34,760 nucleotides of DNA from Clostridiales bacterium (GTDB lineage: Bacteria; Bacillota; Clostridia; Christensenellales; Aristaeellaceae), in the NCBI GenBank assembly GCA_015056415.1, contig SVGJ01000002.1, positions 1-34,760 on the forward strand. The letters run 5' to 3'. The notes beneath the pieces are model-generated. The model saw only the letters and a list, made by a program, of their open reading frames with translations. It had not been told where the DNA came from and did no database searches. The translations under genes and the position numbers were made by a program. Positions 24,233-32,546 of this stretch are shown here, piece after piece. Each line of letters begins with the position of its first letter. The stretch's first letter is position 1.

Positions 24233-24559
24233 TTATTCTTTTTTTGATGGTAGCAACATGGTCTCTTTCGGCATCTCGTAGATATTGTACTCCACATAGG
24301 ATCTGCCGTTTGCACCAGTTTTGCGGATGCGTTCCAGATAGCCCATGCTTTCCAGTTCCCGCATGGTGCTGCGGATGGCGTCGGGACCATCCGGCATGAT
24401 CTTGCTGAGACCAGCCACGGAGAACCGCCAGTTGGGCGGCAGGTCCATCAGGACAGCCAGCAGCCCCTTGGCTTTCAGGGACAGTTCCTTGTTGCGGGTG
24501 GAGTGGTTGCTCATTCTCAGGAAGGACTTGTGGGGATCGTTGCTGCGATAGACAGGCAT
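24233..24559 (-). CDS. Winged-helix/HTH protein of plasmid/ICE type
   Basis: A 108-residue DNA-binding protein. NKELSLKAKGLLAVLMDLPPNW, then SVAGLSKIMPDGPDAIRSTMRELESMGYL, is a winged helix-turn-helix as found at the N-terminus of clostridial plasmid and ICE replication-type proteins. Nothing else is attached, so it is not a complete initiator. AAAGGAG precedes the ATG. It lies 17 bases downstream of ParB on the same strand and probably shares its transcript. Confidence 0.75.
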   Translation of the reverse strand: MPVYRSNDPHKSFLRMSNHSTRNKELSLKAKGLLAVLMDLPPNWRFSVAGLSKIMPDGPDAIRSTMRELESMGYLERIRKTGANGRSYVEYNIYEMPKETMLLPSKKE

Positions 24560-24576
24560 TGTGATGCTCCTTTCAA

Positions 24577-25503
24577 TTATCGTTCTTGTTGCTGCTGACG
24601 CTTGCGCTGCCAGGTATCCAGCAGGCGGAAGATAACGGTTTCCATCTGCTGGGGCGTGTAGGATTTCGGGAAATACTTGCGCAGGGCTTCGGCAGAGAAA
24701 GACATTTGCTCCTGTACCACTTTCTTTTCTTCCGACAGGATGGCACTCATCACAGCCGGGGAGAGCTTGTCCTCCTGACTGAACCGTTTCAGCCGCTGCG
24801 CCTGGGACAGAGAGGGTGTGGCCTGCTCACTCTCCATGGCGTCCAGAAGCTGGGATTGTTCTTCCTGGGTCAGGTAGGACAGCTCCACTGCTGGATTGAA
24901 CGCGATCTTCCGCTCATCCACCATGTTCAGCAGTTTGGGAATCAGATAGGTCAGACGGATGTAGCGTTGGATCTGTTTGTAGCTTTCGCCGGTGCCCTCT
25001 GCCACGATCTCAGCTGACAATCGGGACTTCTGGACAACTTGTCCAGAAGTGAGGTCGGTTCTTGCTCCCTGCCTTTTCAGCGCCTCTAACTTCATCTTGT
25101 AGGCGAAGGCCCTTTCGCTGGGCAGGATGTTCTCCCTCTGGATATTGCTGTCCACCATCACCAGCACGGCGGCGTTGTCGTCCATTTCACGGACGATCAC
25201 CGGCATGGTGTCCAGCCCTGCCAGTTCGCAGGCACGCTTGCGGCGGTGGCCGGAAATCAGCTCATAGCCCCCGTCAGCACGGGGACGGGCAATGGCCGGC
25301 ACCAGCACGCCACGCTCCTGCACGCTGCGGGTAGTGTCCGCCATGCGGTCATCGTCCAGCACCTTGAAGGGATGATCCTTGAAGGGATGGAGTTCGGAAA
25401 GCGGAATGTCCATCACCTTTTCCCGGTGATAGTCCTGTCGCTGTTCTTCGGTGGAAAAGAGATCTTCGTAGGGTGTCAGTTGAATGTGTGTCCGTCTTTT
25501 CAT
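24577..25503 (-). CDS. ParB/RepB/Spo0J-family partition protein
   Basis: A 308-residue protein with the ParB nuclease/CTPase-like N-domain (residues 34-125: DIPLSELHPFKDHPFKV, then GHRRKRACELAGLDTMPVIV with the GxRR-type motif, then NIQRENILPSERAF). A helix-turn-helix DNA-binding domain (about 130-230, with ESYKQIQRYIRLTYLIPKLL) and a short C-terminus follow. Such ParB proteins are typical of plasmids and conjugative elements in Clostridia and occur without ParA, as here. GGAGAAG precedes the start. A 25-bp palindrome is embedded in its own HTH-coding DNA at 25026-25050. Confidence 0.92.
   Translation of the reverse strand: MKRRTHIQLTPYEDLFSTEEQRQDYHREKVMDIPLSELHPFKDHPFKVLDDDRMADTTRSVQERGVLVPAIARPRADGGYELISGHRRKRACELAGLDTMPVIVREMDDNAAVLVMVDSNIQRENILPSERAFAYKMKLEALKRQGARTDLTSGQVVQKSRLSAEIVAEGTGESYKQIQRYIRLTYLIPKLLNMVDERKIAFNPAVELSYLTQEEQSQLLDAMESEQATPSLSQAQRLKRFSQEDKLSPAVMSAILSEEKKVVQEQMSFSAEALRKYFPKSYTPQQMETVIFRLLDTWQRKRQQQQER
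25026..25050. promoter_or_regulatory. 25-bp palindrome inside parB
   Basis: ACTTCTGGACAA (25026-25037), C, TTGTCCAGAAGT (25039-25050) has perfect 12-bp arms, within the coding region. The GGACAACTTGTCC core equals that at 12679-12691. It could be a partition site or an operator. Confidence 0.6.
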
Positions 25504-25735
25504 ATGCTTCTCCTTTTTGATGTTGTCCGAATCAAATGCCCTTTCGTTTGCTTGCTTTCCCTTATTTCGGGAATGATTTTAAGGGAATGAGTATCTGTTC
25601 ACTTCTGTGCATTTTGCACAGAGGTTGTCCACCGGGTCAAAATGCCTGATGAATGGCCGCGATTTGCCTTGAAAAACGCCAATGCCCGAAGGCATTTTTG
25701 CTTGCCTTCGGGCATCGTTTACAATAATGGCGGTG
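25504..25735. other. Gene-free leader of parB
   Basis: This stretch contains the palindrome CTGTGCA-ttt-TGCACAG (25605-25621), TTGTCC half-sites like the parB core (about 25524 and 25625), and a 13-bp hairpin ATGCCCGAAGGCA (25682-25694) pairing with 25703-25715. The hairpin could end transcription coming from the recombinase and sigma fragment. No coding gene is apparent. Confidence 0.5.
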
Positions 25736-26041
25736 CTATACATAGCTCCTCGATATCCCCAGCATGGCGGCAATTTCGTGCTGGGGATGCATTTTGCCGT
25801 CGGTCAAACCGTAGCGCATCTCCAGTACCATGCGCTCGCGGCCGGGCAGCAGCGACAGCACCCGACGAACCTTCTCCAGCGTTACTTTGCGGATCACTTC
25901 CTCTTCCAAGGCGTCCTGCTCCGTCCCGAGGATATCCATAAAGGTGATGTCGTTGCCCTCGCCATCGGTGCCGATGGGATCGGAAAGGGATACGTCACCC
26001 TTTCGCTTGCGGGACGCGCGGAGGGTCATGAGGATCTCATT
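25736..26041 (-). pseudogene. C-terminal fragment of a SigK/SigE-like sporulation sigma factor
   Basis: The minus-strand frame reads NEILMTLRASRKRKGDVSL, then SDPIGTDGEGN, DILGTEQDALEEE and region 4 REHMV-like helices ending LGISRSYV. In SigK/SigE the matching sequence is ENEILM..VSLxDPIGTDKEGN..DILGTE and GISRSYVSRIEKRAL. The fragment starts right at the AATGA (26037-26041) where Bacillus skin elements split sigK. It ends at a TAG after SRSYV, half way through the recognition helix, so it lacks about 20 C-terminal residues. Regions 1-3 are absent, replaced by the recombinase gene. It is not expected to work as it stands. Confidence 0.8.
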
Positions 26042-27800
26042 TGCTATCCTCACGCAAGGGCAACATTGCGTCTGATTCGTCGCCAATGTCAGCGAAGCCA
26101 ATCAGTTCCTCGTCTTTATCGGCACACAGACCGGTCATGGCGGGGAATTCGATGAGCTCCTCCGAGCCGAACAGAATGATGTGCGCGTTCTCTCCATCCC
26201 ACACCACCTGCCGCACCACCGCGCGGATGGCGGTCCGCTGCTGCTGCAAGGTCATGCCGTCGATGTTCTCCCAGAAGGCGCTGAGCCGCTGGCGCATCAG
26301 GTCAAACTCAACGTCGCTCAGGGCGTGCTGCGTGGTCAGCCCGGACAATTCGCGGATGCGCCGGTCGATGGACCCGCACTCCCCGTTCAGCTGCTCGATG
26401 CGCTGGGCAACAAGGCTCCGTGCCGTGCCGTCGGGCAGGTCGGCCAGGGAATCCACCAGACCGGCCAGCTTGCGCTCTGCCTCACTTCTCTCCTGACGGA
26501 GGGCGACGAGGCTTTCTTCGTATTCCGCCTGATTGCCTGTTTGCAGGCGGCGACTGTGCTCCAGCTGGGCAATGAAGCTGCCGACGTCGCCTTCCAGCTC
26601 CTTTACACGCCGGAGGACCAACCCGTCCAGCGTGTTGCCGTTGACATTGCGTCCATCACACACGCCACCCTGGCTGCGTTCCTTCATCTTGCACACATAA
26701 GAGAAGATCGCCTTGCCCTCCGCCGTTTTCCGAGCGCTGAGCTTGGGGTACATACGCCCGCCGCAGCGGCAGTGCAGAAGGCCGGTCAGCAGCGCTTCAT
26801 TGGTGCGGGGCTTGTGGAACGCCTTGGCTTTGTTGTGCTCCAGCATGTCCTGCACCTTAACCCAGGTGGCGCCGGGGATCAGCCCCGGATGCTGCCCCAC
26901 GCAGACGATCCACTCGCTGACGGGCAGGTAAATGGTGGAGCGCCCCTTTTCCTGATCGGTACGGTTGTAGGCCAGCAGACCGTGCTCGCCGTCGAAGGCG
27001 TCCAGCCCGGAGAACAGCTCGGTTCCTTTGTCGGTGAAGTACTGGTAAGCGTCGCTGTCGGCCATCACATAGACGGGGTTTTGCAGGATCGCGCGGATGG
27101 AGAAGCGGGTGAAGTATTTGCCGTTCTTGGTGACGACGCGCCGCTTCATCAGCCCGGCCTCGGTGAGGGTGAGGGAGTCCGTCTTCAGGAACAGGCTGTA
27201 AATGGTCCTGACGACCTCCGCCTCCCCGGGGATCAGCGCCAGCTTGCAGGCTTTCCTGGTCTTGCCGTCCACAGTGACGGACTTGATGCTCTCCGAGGCA
27301 TACCCCGTGGGCGTGACGCCGCCCAGCCAGCGTCCGGTCTTGGCCAGCTCGTGCATGTTGTCGCGGATGCGCTCGGCGATGGTCTCCCGCTCCAGCTGCG
27401 AGAACACCGAGGCGATGTACATCATCGCACGACCCATAGGCGTGCCGGTATCGAACTGCTCCCTGATGGACACAAAGGCGATGTCCAGCCGTGCCAGCTC
27501 CTCGATGAGCCCGGAGAAATCGCTGATGTTGCGGCTGATGCGGTCCAGCCGATACACGATGATGGCCTTGAACTGCTTGTCGCGGGCGGCCTTCATCATC
27601 TTCTTGAAGTCCGGACGGTTCAGATTGCCGCCGGAGAAGCCCTCATCCTCGTAAACGACGGCGGTTTCGGCCAACCCGCTGCCGTAGTGGGCGCGGATGT
27701 ACTCCCGGCATAGCTCGACCTGGTTGCCGATGCTCTCGCCCTTGCCGGTGAATTTCGATTTGCGTGAGTAGATGGCGATGCGTTCCGGTCTTTCTCGCAT
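26037..27800 (-). CDS. Large serine recombinase (SpoIVCA/TndX type)
   Basis: A 587-residue site-specific recombinase. The N-terminal resolvase domain is RIAIYSRKSKFTGKGESIGNQ with the catalytic Ser (position about 12-14), followed by YRLDRISRNISDF and the helix ERETIAERIRDNM. The recombinase domain, a zinc ribbon (LHCRCGGRMY ... YVCKMK...C) and a coiled coil follow. The true start is MRERPERI, preceded by AAAGGAAG. The stop TGA is part of the AATGA at the sigma-fragment junction, so the gene ends exactly in the presumed attachment site. It probably integrates or excises the element to its right; enzymatic residues appear intact. Confidence 0.92.
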   Translation of the reverse strand: MRERPERIAIYSRKSKFTGKGESIGNQVELCREYIRAHYGSGLAETAVVYEDEGFSGGNLNRPDFKKMMKAARDKQFKAIIVYRLDRISRNISDFSGLIEELARLDIAFVSIREQFDTGTPMGRAMMYIASVFSQLERETIAERIRDNMHELAKTGRWLGGVTPTGYASESIKSVTVDGKTRKACKLALIPGEAEVVRTIYSLFLKTDSLTLTEAGLMKRRVVTKNGKYFTRFSIRAILQNPVYVMADSDAYQYFTDKGTELFSGLDAFDGEHGLLAYNRTDQEKGRSTIYLPVSEWIVCVGQHPGLIPGATWVKVQDMLEHNKAKAFHKPRTNEALLTGLLHCRCGGRMYPKLSARKTAEGKAIFSYVCKMKERSQGGVCDGRNVNGNTLDGLVLRRVKELEGDVGSFIAQLEHSRRLQTGNQAEYEESLVALRQERSEAERKLAGLVDSLADLPDGTARSLVAQRIEQLNGECGSIDRRIRELSGLTTQHALSDVEFDLMRQRLSAFWENIDGMTLQQQRTAIRAVVRQVVWDGENAHIILFGSEELIEFPAMTGLCADKDEELIGFADIGDESDAMLPLREDSK

Positions 27801-27978
27801 GGGCGCTTCCTTTCCCGGCCGGCTCCAGCCGTTGCCGCCCTCTTCCATAGAGGGAGAGCATCTGGTCAAGCATATGCCCGGCAAAGCGGAAACAGGCACT
27901 TTACGCCGGCGGGAGGCTTAAGGATGCGCTCTTTTGCGGCAGTAAAAGGCTTTTCCTGACAAATCATACAGATATCCT

Positions 27979-28007
27979 TTGCAGTTATCCCTATGCTGTG
28001 ATATAAT
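27979..28007 (+). promoter_or_regulatory. Promoter of the aldolase-exporter operon
   Basis: TTGCAG (27979-27984), 17 bases, TATAAT (28002-28007), about 53 bases before the first gene. The rest of 27801-28060 shows only this promoter and the AAGGAGGT site at 28049-28056. Confidence 0.85.
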
Positions 28008-28060
28008 GCATGGTGAAGGAGTGTATGCTACCATCTCTTTCGATTTTAAGGAGGTAAATT

Positions 28061-29677
28061 ATGCAAGACCGTATTCTGCTGCTGGACTGCACCCTGCGTG
28101 ATGGCGGCTATGTGAATAATTGGGAATTTGGTCAGAGCACGGCCCTTTGTGTGGCACAGCGTGTGATCCAGGCCGGTGTGGATATCGTGGAGCTGGGCTT
28201 CCTGGATGACCGCAACGCGGCGACCCATCACCGCACGCTGCAGCCCACCACCGCCGATATGGACGCGATCTATGAGGGCCTGGAGAAGAAGAACAGCATG
28301 CTCGTGGCGATGATCGACTACGGCACCTGCTCCATCGACAGCATCGCCCCCTGCGAGGAGAGCATCCTGGACGGCATCCGTATCATCTTCAAGCGCAAGA
28401 ACCTGCGCAACGCCATCGCCTTCGGCAAGCAGATCAAGGCCAAGGGCTATAAGGTGTTTATGCAGCTGGTCTCCATCACCGATTACGACGACGCGGGCAT
28501 CCTGGAAATGGTGGAGTGCATGAAGGACCTGGAGCCCTATGGCATCTCCATCGTGGATACCTACGGCCTGATGCACAAGGAAGAAATGATGCACTATTTC
28601 TACCTGATGCACCGCAACCTGCCCGCCGAGACGCTGATCGGCTATCATCCCCACAACAACTTCCAGCTGGCGTATTCCAACGCCATCGAGCTGGTGAAGA
28701 AGACCCGCGGTCTGGGCCGCACCATCGTGGTGGACGGCACCGTGTACGGCATGGGCAAGAGCGCCGGCAACGCGCCCCTGGAGCTGCTCTCCATGTACCT
28801 GAACGAGCACTTCGACGGGCATTACGACATCAACCAGATCCTCGAGGCTATCGACGGCAGCATCATGCCCATCTATAAGCAGAACTACTGGGGCTATTCG
28901 CTGAACTTCTACCTCTCCGCCCTGAACGATTGCCATCCCAACTACATCACCTACCTGCTGGGCAAGAAAACCCTCTCTGTCAAGGCGATCAACGAGATCA
29001 TCGGCAGCATCGACCAGGACAAGAAGCTCGCCTACAGCAAGGAGCACGTGGCGGAATTGTATCAGCAGTACCTGCAGCGCAAGGCCCCCGGCGAAAGCTC
29101 TGTGGCTTCCTTCACGCAGCACCTGAGCTCCAATGAGATCCTGCTGCTGGCGCCGGGCTCCTCCATCATCAGCGAGATGCCCCGCATCCAGGAATACATC
29201 GAGCAGCACCGCCCCACCGTGGTGGCCCTCAACTGCATCCCCAAGAGCTATCCGCTGGATTATGTGTTCATCTGCAACAGCAAGCGCCTGAGCCTGATGT
29301 ACAACGATTTCCGCCGCCTGAGCGATGATGTGACCACCATCGCCACCTCCAATGTGGAAAACATCGGCCGCGCCTTCGACCACGTCCTCGATTTTGAGGC
29401 CTTCCTCGACAAGGAGGATCCCGTGGCGGGCGATAACGCGCTGGTGGTATTCCTGAATTTCGCCCGGGAGGCCGGCATCCGCACCATCACCCTGGCGGGC
29501 TTCGACGGCTTCTCCCCCTCTTCGCCCAACTATTTCGAGGGCTCTGCCGACCTGAGCAAGACCCCTGCCGAAATGGCCTCGATCAACGGCAGGCTGCGCG
29601 AGCACCTGAATGCTGCCCAGCATCATTTCGCCCTGCGCTTCCTGACCCATTCCGTCTATAACGACGACGCCGAATAA
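28061..29677 (+). CDS. DRE-TIM aldolase-like protein with DUF115-like C-terminal domain
   Basis: A 538-residue protein. Residues 1-310 form a HMG-CoA-lyase/4-hydroxy-2-oxovalerate-aldolase-type barrel with the metal-binding opening LLDCTLRDGGYVNNWEFG (DRDGG-type) and the later IGYHPHNNFQLAYSNAIE, where HxH ligands sit. A linker and a second domain (about 340-538) follow: LLLAPGSSI, VVALNCIPK, DYVFICNSKR, TLAGFDGFSPSS. The second half recalls DUF115/sialyltransferase-like domains from surface-glycan clusters. Substrate is unknown. Immediately downstream are a polysaccharide-type ABC exporter and a sugar-acid kinase, suggesting a role in surface glycan building. AAGGAGGT precedes the start. Confidence 0.7.
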   Translation: MQDRILLLDCTLRDGGYVNNWEFGQSTALCVAQRVIQAGVDIVELGFLDDRNAATHHRTLQPTTADMDAIYEGLEKKNSMLVAMIDYGTCSIDSIAPCEESILDGIRIIFKRKNLRNAIAFGKQIKAKGYKVFMQLVSITDYDDAGILEMVECMKDLEPYGISIVDTYGLMHKEEMMHYFYLMHRNLPAETLIGYHPHNNFQLAYSNAIELVKKTRGLGRTIVVDGTVYGMGKSAGNAPLELLSMYLNEHFDGHYDINQILEAIDGSIMPIYKQNYWGYSLNFYLSALNDCHPNYITYLLGKKTLSVKAINEIIGSIDQDKKLAYSKEHVAELYQQYLQRKAPGESSVASFTQHLSSNEILLLAPGSSIISEMPRIQEYIEQHRPTVVALNCIPKSYPLDYVFICNSKRLSLMYNDFRRLSDDVTTIATSNVENIGRAFDHVLDFEAFLDKEDPVAGDNALVVFLNFAREAGIRTITLAGFDGFSPSSPNYFEGSADLSKTPAEMASINGRLREHLNAAQHHFALRFLTHSVYNDDAE

Positions 29678-29700
29678 TCAATTAGGAGGCCCCTTCCGAT

Positions 29701-30510
29701 ATGCTCAGCGCTATCCGAACCGTTATCACCGAGGTCGTCGCCAACCTGAAGCGTACATGGCGGCTGGCCCGTTATGAGAAACGCGCGAAGAACAGCCAAT
29801 CGCTGCTCGGCAACCTGTGGGAGATCCTGAACCCGCTTTTGAATATCCTGGTTTATTGGTTTGTATTCTCTGTAGGCCTGCGCACCTCCGCCGGAACAGA
29901 CGTCAATTACCCCTATGCGGTATGGCTGATCTGCGGCATTATCCCATGGCTGACCATCAGCGGCGCCATGACGCAGTCCTCCTCCAGCATCACCTCCGCC
30001 TCGGGCCTGATCAAAACGTGCAACATCCCCCTTTCGATGTATCCGCTCAAGTGTGTGGTGCACGGCCTGATCAGCCATCTGTTCTCGCTGGTCGTGCTGG
30101 CGGCGGTGATCATCATCGCCGGCATTCCTCTGACCTGGCACGTGCTGGAGATCGTCTACTACACCCTCGCGATGCTGCTGTTCCTGCTGGGCTTCGCGCT
30201 GGTGGCGTCCACCATCAGCGTCTTCTTCAACGACCTGCAGAAGCTGCTCCCCCCGATCCTCCGCCTGCTGATGTACGCCTCCAGCGTAGTGCTCAACATC
30301 AATCAATATTCGCCGGACCTGCAGTTCATCATGCGCCTGAACCCCATGGTGCACCTGGTGGAAGGCATCCGCTTCAGCCTGCTGGACGGCAAGGGCCTGA
30401 TGACCCACCCGGAGAGCTTCATCTCCTTCTGGGTGGCAACGGTTGTGCTGTTCGCGCTGGGCTGCTGGATGCATGTGCGCACCCGGGAACAGTTTATTGA
30501 TGTGTTGTAA
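29701..30510 (+). CDS. ABC-2 type polysaccharide exporter permease (TagG/Wzm/KpsM-like)
   Basis: A 269-residue membrane protein with six helices and the ABC2 pattern: LARYEKRAKNSQSLLGNLWEILNPL, then VYWFVFS, GIIPWLTISG and the C-terminal HLVEGIRFSLLDGKG. This family exports teichoic acid, O-antigen or capsule chains across the membrane. AGGAGG precedes the start. It partners the ATPase directly downstream (12-base gap). The exported molecule is not known; the neighbouring aldolase and KdgK-like kinase point to an acidic sugar. Confidence 0.85.
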   Translation: MLSAIRTVITEVVANLKRTWRLARYEKRAKNSQSLLGNLWEILNPLLNILVYWFVFSVGLRTSAGTDVNYPYAVWLICGIIPWLTISGAMTQSSSSITSASGLIKTCNIPLSMYPLKCVVHGLISHLFSLVVLAAVIIIAGIPLTWHVLEIVYYTLAMLLFLLGFALVASTISVFFNDLQKLLPPILRLLMYASSVVLNINQYSPDLQFIMRLNPMVHLVEGIRFSLLDGKGLMTHPESFISFWVATVVLFALGCWMHVRTREQFIDVL

Positions 30511-30522
30511 AAGGAGCTTGTC

Positions 30523-31323
30523 ATGAACGACCTTGAACCCATGATCCGATGCGATCATGTCAGCAAAGTATACCCAATGGGCCGCCGGGGGCTGATGGAG
30601 CTTCTGCGCCGCCAGCAGGCGAAGAAACACCGGGCCCTGAAGGACGTTACCCTGGATATTGCCCCGGGTGAGGTGATCGGCCTGGTGGGCCTGAACGGCT
30701 CCGGCAAATCAACGCTTACCCGGATCATCTCCGGCGTTTCCCAGCCTACCACCGGCGCGGCAAAGATCAACGGCACCGTGGGTATGCTGACCCCCCGCAC
30801 CGGCCTGAACGGCACCCTCACCGGCCGTGAGAACATCTATTACAAATGCCTGCTGCTGGGCTTTTCGATGCAGGAGATCCGCCAGATGATGGACAGCATC
30901 ATCGCCTTCGCGGAGCTGGAGGAATTCATCGACCGGCCGCTGAAGACCTATTCCAGCGGCATGGCCTCGCGCCTGGGCTTTGCCATCTGTGCCCACACGA
31001 ACCCGGACATCCTCATCGTGGATGAGGCCCTGGCCGTAGGCGACCAGAGCTACATGGACAAGTGCATCGGCTGGATCAATGAATACAAGCAGCAGGGGCA
31101 CTGCGTGATCTTCGTCAGCCATTCGGTGAGCCAGATGAACGGCCTGTGTGACCGCGTGCTGTGGCTGCACAAGGGCGAGTGCATCGGCCTGGGCTCCACC
31201 GAGGAGATCCTCCCCGCCTATCAGGCCTTTGCCAAGGAATACAGCAAGATCAAGAACGACCCCAACGCCGCCTTTCCCAGCCTGAAGAAATATCAGGATC
31301 GCATCGCAAAGGGCAAAAAATAA
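30523..31323 (+). CDS. ABC exporter ATPase (TagH/Wzt/KpsT-like)
   Basis: A 266-residue ATPase. Walker A GLNGSGKST spans residues 56-64, the signature YSSGMASRLGF, Walker B ILIVDEALAVGD and the H-loop FVSHSVSQM. The region MLTPRTGLNGTLTGRENI is typical of the polysaccharide-export branch. There is no C-terminal carbohydrate-binding extension, so it resembles KpsT/TagH more than long Wzt. The stop codon is part of the AAGGAGG site of the next gene. Confidence 0.9.
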   Translation: MNDLEPMIRCDHVSKVYPMGRRGLMELLRRQQAKKHRALKDVTLDIAPGEVIGLVGLNGSGKSTLTRIISGVSQPTTGAAKINGTVGMLTPRTGLNGTLTGRENIYYKCLLLGFSMQEIRQMMDSIIAFAELEEFIDRPLKTYSSGMASRLGFAICAHTNPDILIVDEALAVGDQSYMDKCIGWINEYKQQGHCVIFVSHSVSQMNGLCDRVLWLHKGECIGLGSTEEILPAYQAFAKEYSKIKNDPNAAFPSLKKYQDRIAKGKK

Positions 31324-31337
31324 GGAGGAATCCCCCT

Positions 31338-32357
31338 ATGAAATTTGTTGGTTTCGGCGATATGCTCATCAGCTTTGAGCCCGTTGGCTATCAGCGCCTG
31401 ATCCAGGCCAACACCATGCAGGTGAACTACACCGGCGCGGAGGCCAACGTCTGCGTCAATCTGGCGCAGCTGGGCGTGAAATCCTACTATGTGGGCAAGG
31501 TGCCGGACAATGACATCGGCCGCTGCGCGCTGGCCAACATGTGCAAATACCGCGTGAACGTGGATCATGTGGCCGTGGGCGGCGACCGCCTGGGCGTGAT
31601 CTACACCGAAAAGGGCGCCGCCCAGCGCCCCTCCAAGGTGATCTACGACCGCAAGAATTCCGCCTTCACCACCTCCACCCTGGCTGATTACAACTGGGAT
31701 GAGATCATGGCCGGCGCGAAGTTCTTCCACTTCACCGGCATCACCGCCGCCCTGAGCGACGAGATGCCCGCCATCCTGCAGGCCGCCTGCGACGCCGCCC
31801 ACAGGGCCGGCGCGCTGGTCTCCTGCGACCTGAACTACCGCAAGAATCTCTGGTCGGTGGAAAAGGCCCGCCAGGTGATGCAGAAGCTGGCTTCCTCTGT
31901 CGACCTGATGCTCGCCAACGAGGAGGACGCCGACAAGGTGCTGGACATCCGCGCCGCCGACAGTGACATCACCGCCGGCAAGCTGAGCCGCGAGGGCTAT
32001 GCCCACGTGGCCGAGGAGATCCATCAGAAGTACGGCTGCCGCTGGGTGGGCATCTCCCTGCGCGAGAGCATCTCCGCCTCCGACAACCGCTGGAGCGGTA
32101 TGTTCTACGATAACGGCACGGCCTACTTCTCCCGCACGTATGATATCCACATCGTCAACCGCGTGGGCGGCGGCGATTCCTTCAGCTCCGGCCTGATCTA
32201 TGCCTGCATGAACGGCTTTGATCCCCAGAAGACCGTGGATTTCGCCGTGGCAGCCTCCTGCCTGAAGCACTCCATCGAGCAGGACTTCAACCTGGTCACC
32301 CTGGAGGAGATCACCCGCCTGATGGAAGGCGACGGCTCCGGCCGCGTGCAGCGCTGA
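31338..32357 (+). CDS. kdgK: PfkB-family sugar kinase, 2-dehydro-3-deoxygluconokinase-like
   Basis: A 339-residue ribokinase-fold enzyme. It starts FVGFGDMLISFEPVGYQRL and includes NYTGAEANVCVNLAQLG, VSCDLNYRKNLW and the anion-hole motif RVGGGDSFSSG with the catalytic Asp near residue 279. The family phosphorylates KDG or related keto-deoxy sugars at C6. The start at MKFVGF is set by TAAGGAGGAA overlapping the previous stop. Genomic context (aldolase, ABC exporter) differs from the usual pectin/glucuronate catabolic setting. The substrate may therefore not be KDG itself. Confidence 0.78.
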   Translation: MKFVGFGDMLISFEPVGYQRLIQANTMQVNYTGAEANVCVNLAQLGVKSYYVGKVPDNDIGRCALANMCKYRVNVDHVAVGGDRLGVIYTEKGAAQRPSKVIYDRKNSAFTTSTLADYNWDEIMAGAKFFHFTGITAALSDEMPAILQAACDAAHRAGALVSCDLNYRKNLWSVEKARQVMQKLASSVDLMLANEEDADKVLDIRAADSDITAGKLSREGYAHVAEEIHQKYGCRWVGISLRESISASDNRWSGMFYDNGTAYFSRTYDIHIVNRVGGGDSFSSGLIYACMNGFDPQKTVDFAVAASCLKHSIEQDFNLVTLEEITRLMEGDGSGRVQR

Positions 32358-32509
32358 TCCCCGGAAAAAGCAACCCCCCCTTGCGATGCGAGTTGTTTTG
32401 TCAAGGGTGTTTTCACACTTTTTCACAAAAGGCGTACTGTTAACACCATTGATGTAAAAGACACCTATTTCGGTATCTCTACTTTCAATTCGCATACAGA
32501 GGCAAAAGA

Positions 32510-32541
32510 AGCGGGACTGTCCATCGAATGACAGTCCCGCT
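32510..32541. terminator. Terminator of the adhesin gene
   Basis: AGCGGGACTGTC (32510-32521) pairs with GACAGTCCCGCT (32530-32541). On the minus strand it is followed by TTCTTTTG, so it ends the adhesin transcript; it may also stop the convergent kdgK operon. The rest of 32358-32509 shows no gene. Confidence 0.88.
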
Positions 32542-32546
32542 ATTGT

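Noticed and set aside
26042-26101. ATG at 26101 as start of an intact small sigma protein
   Set aside because: The first residues are the antisense-frame reading of the recombinase 3' end; sigma similarity begins only at the AATGA.
26181-27713. 510-codon plus-strand open frame opposite the recombinase
   Set aside because: Shadow of a GC-rich gene with clear serine-recombinase motifs; the predicted protein is low-complexity and has no recognisable domain.
28046-29650. 534-codon minus-strand open frame opposite the aldolase-like gene
   Set aside because: Arises from strong codon bias of the plus-strand gene; Val/His/Ala-rich and without start signals.
31293-32495. 400-codon minus-strand open frame opposite kdgK
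   Set aside because: Shadow frame; the plus strand has a complete PfkB kinase with its ribosome site.
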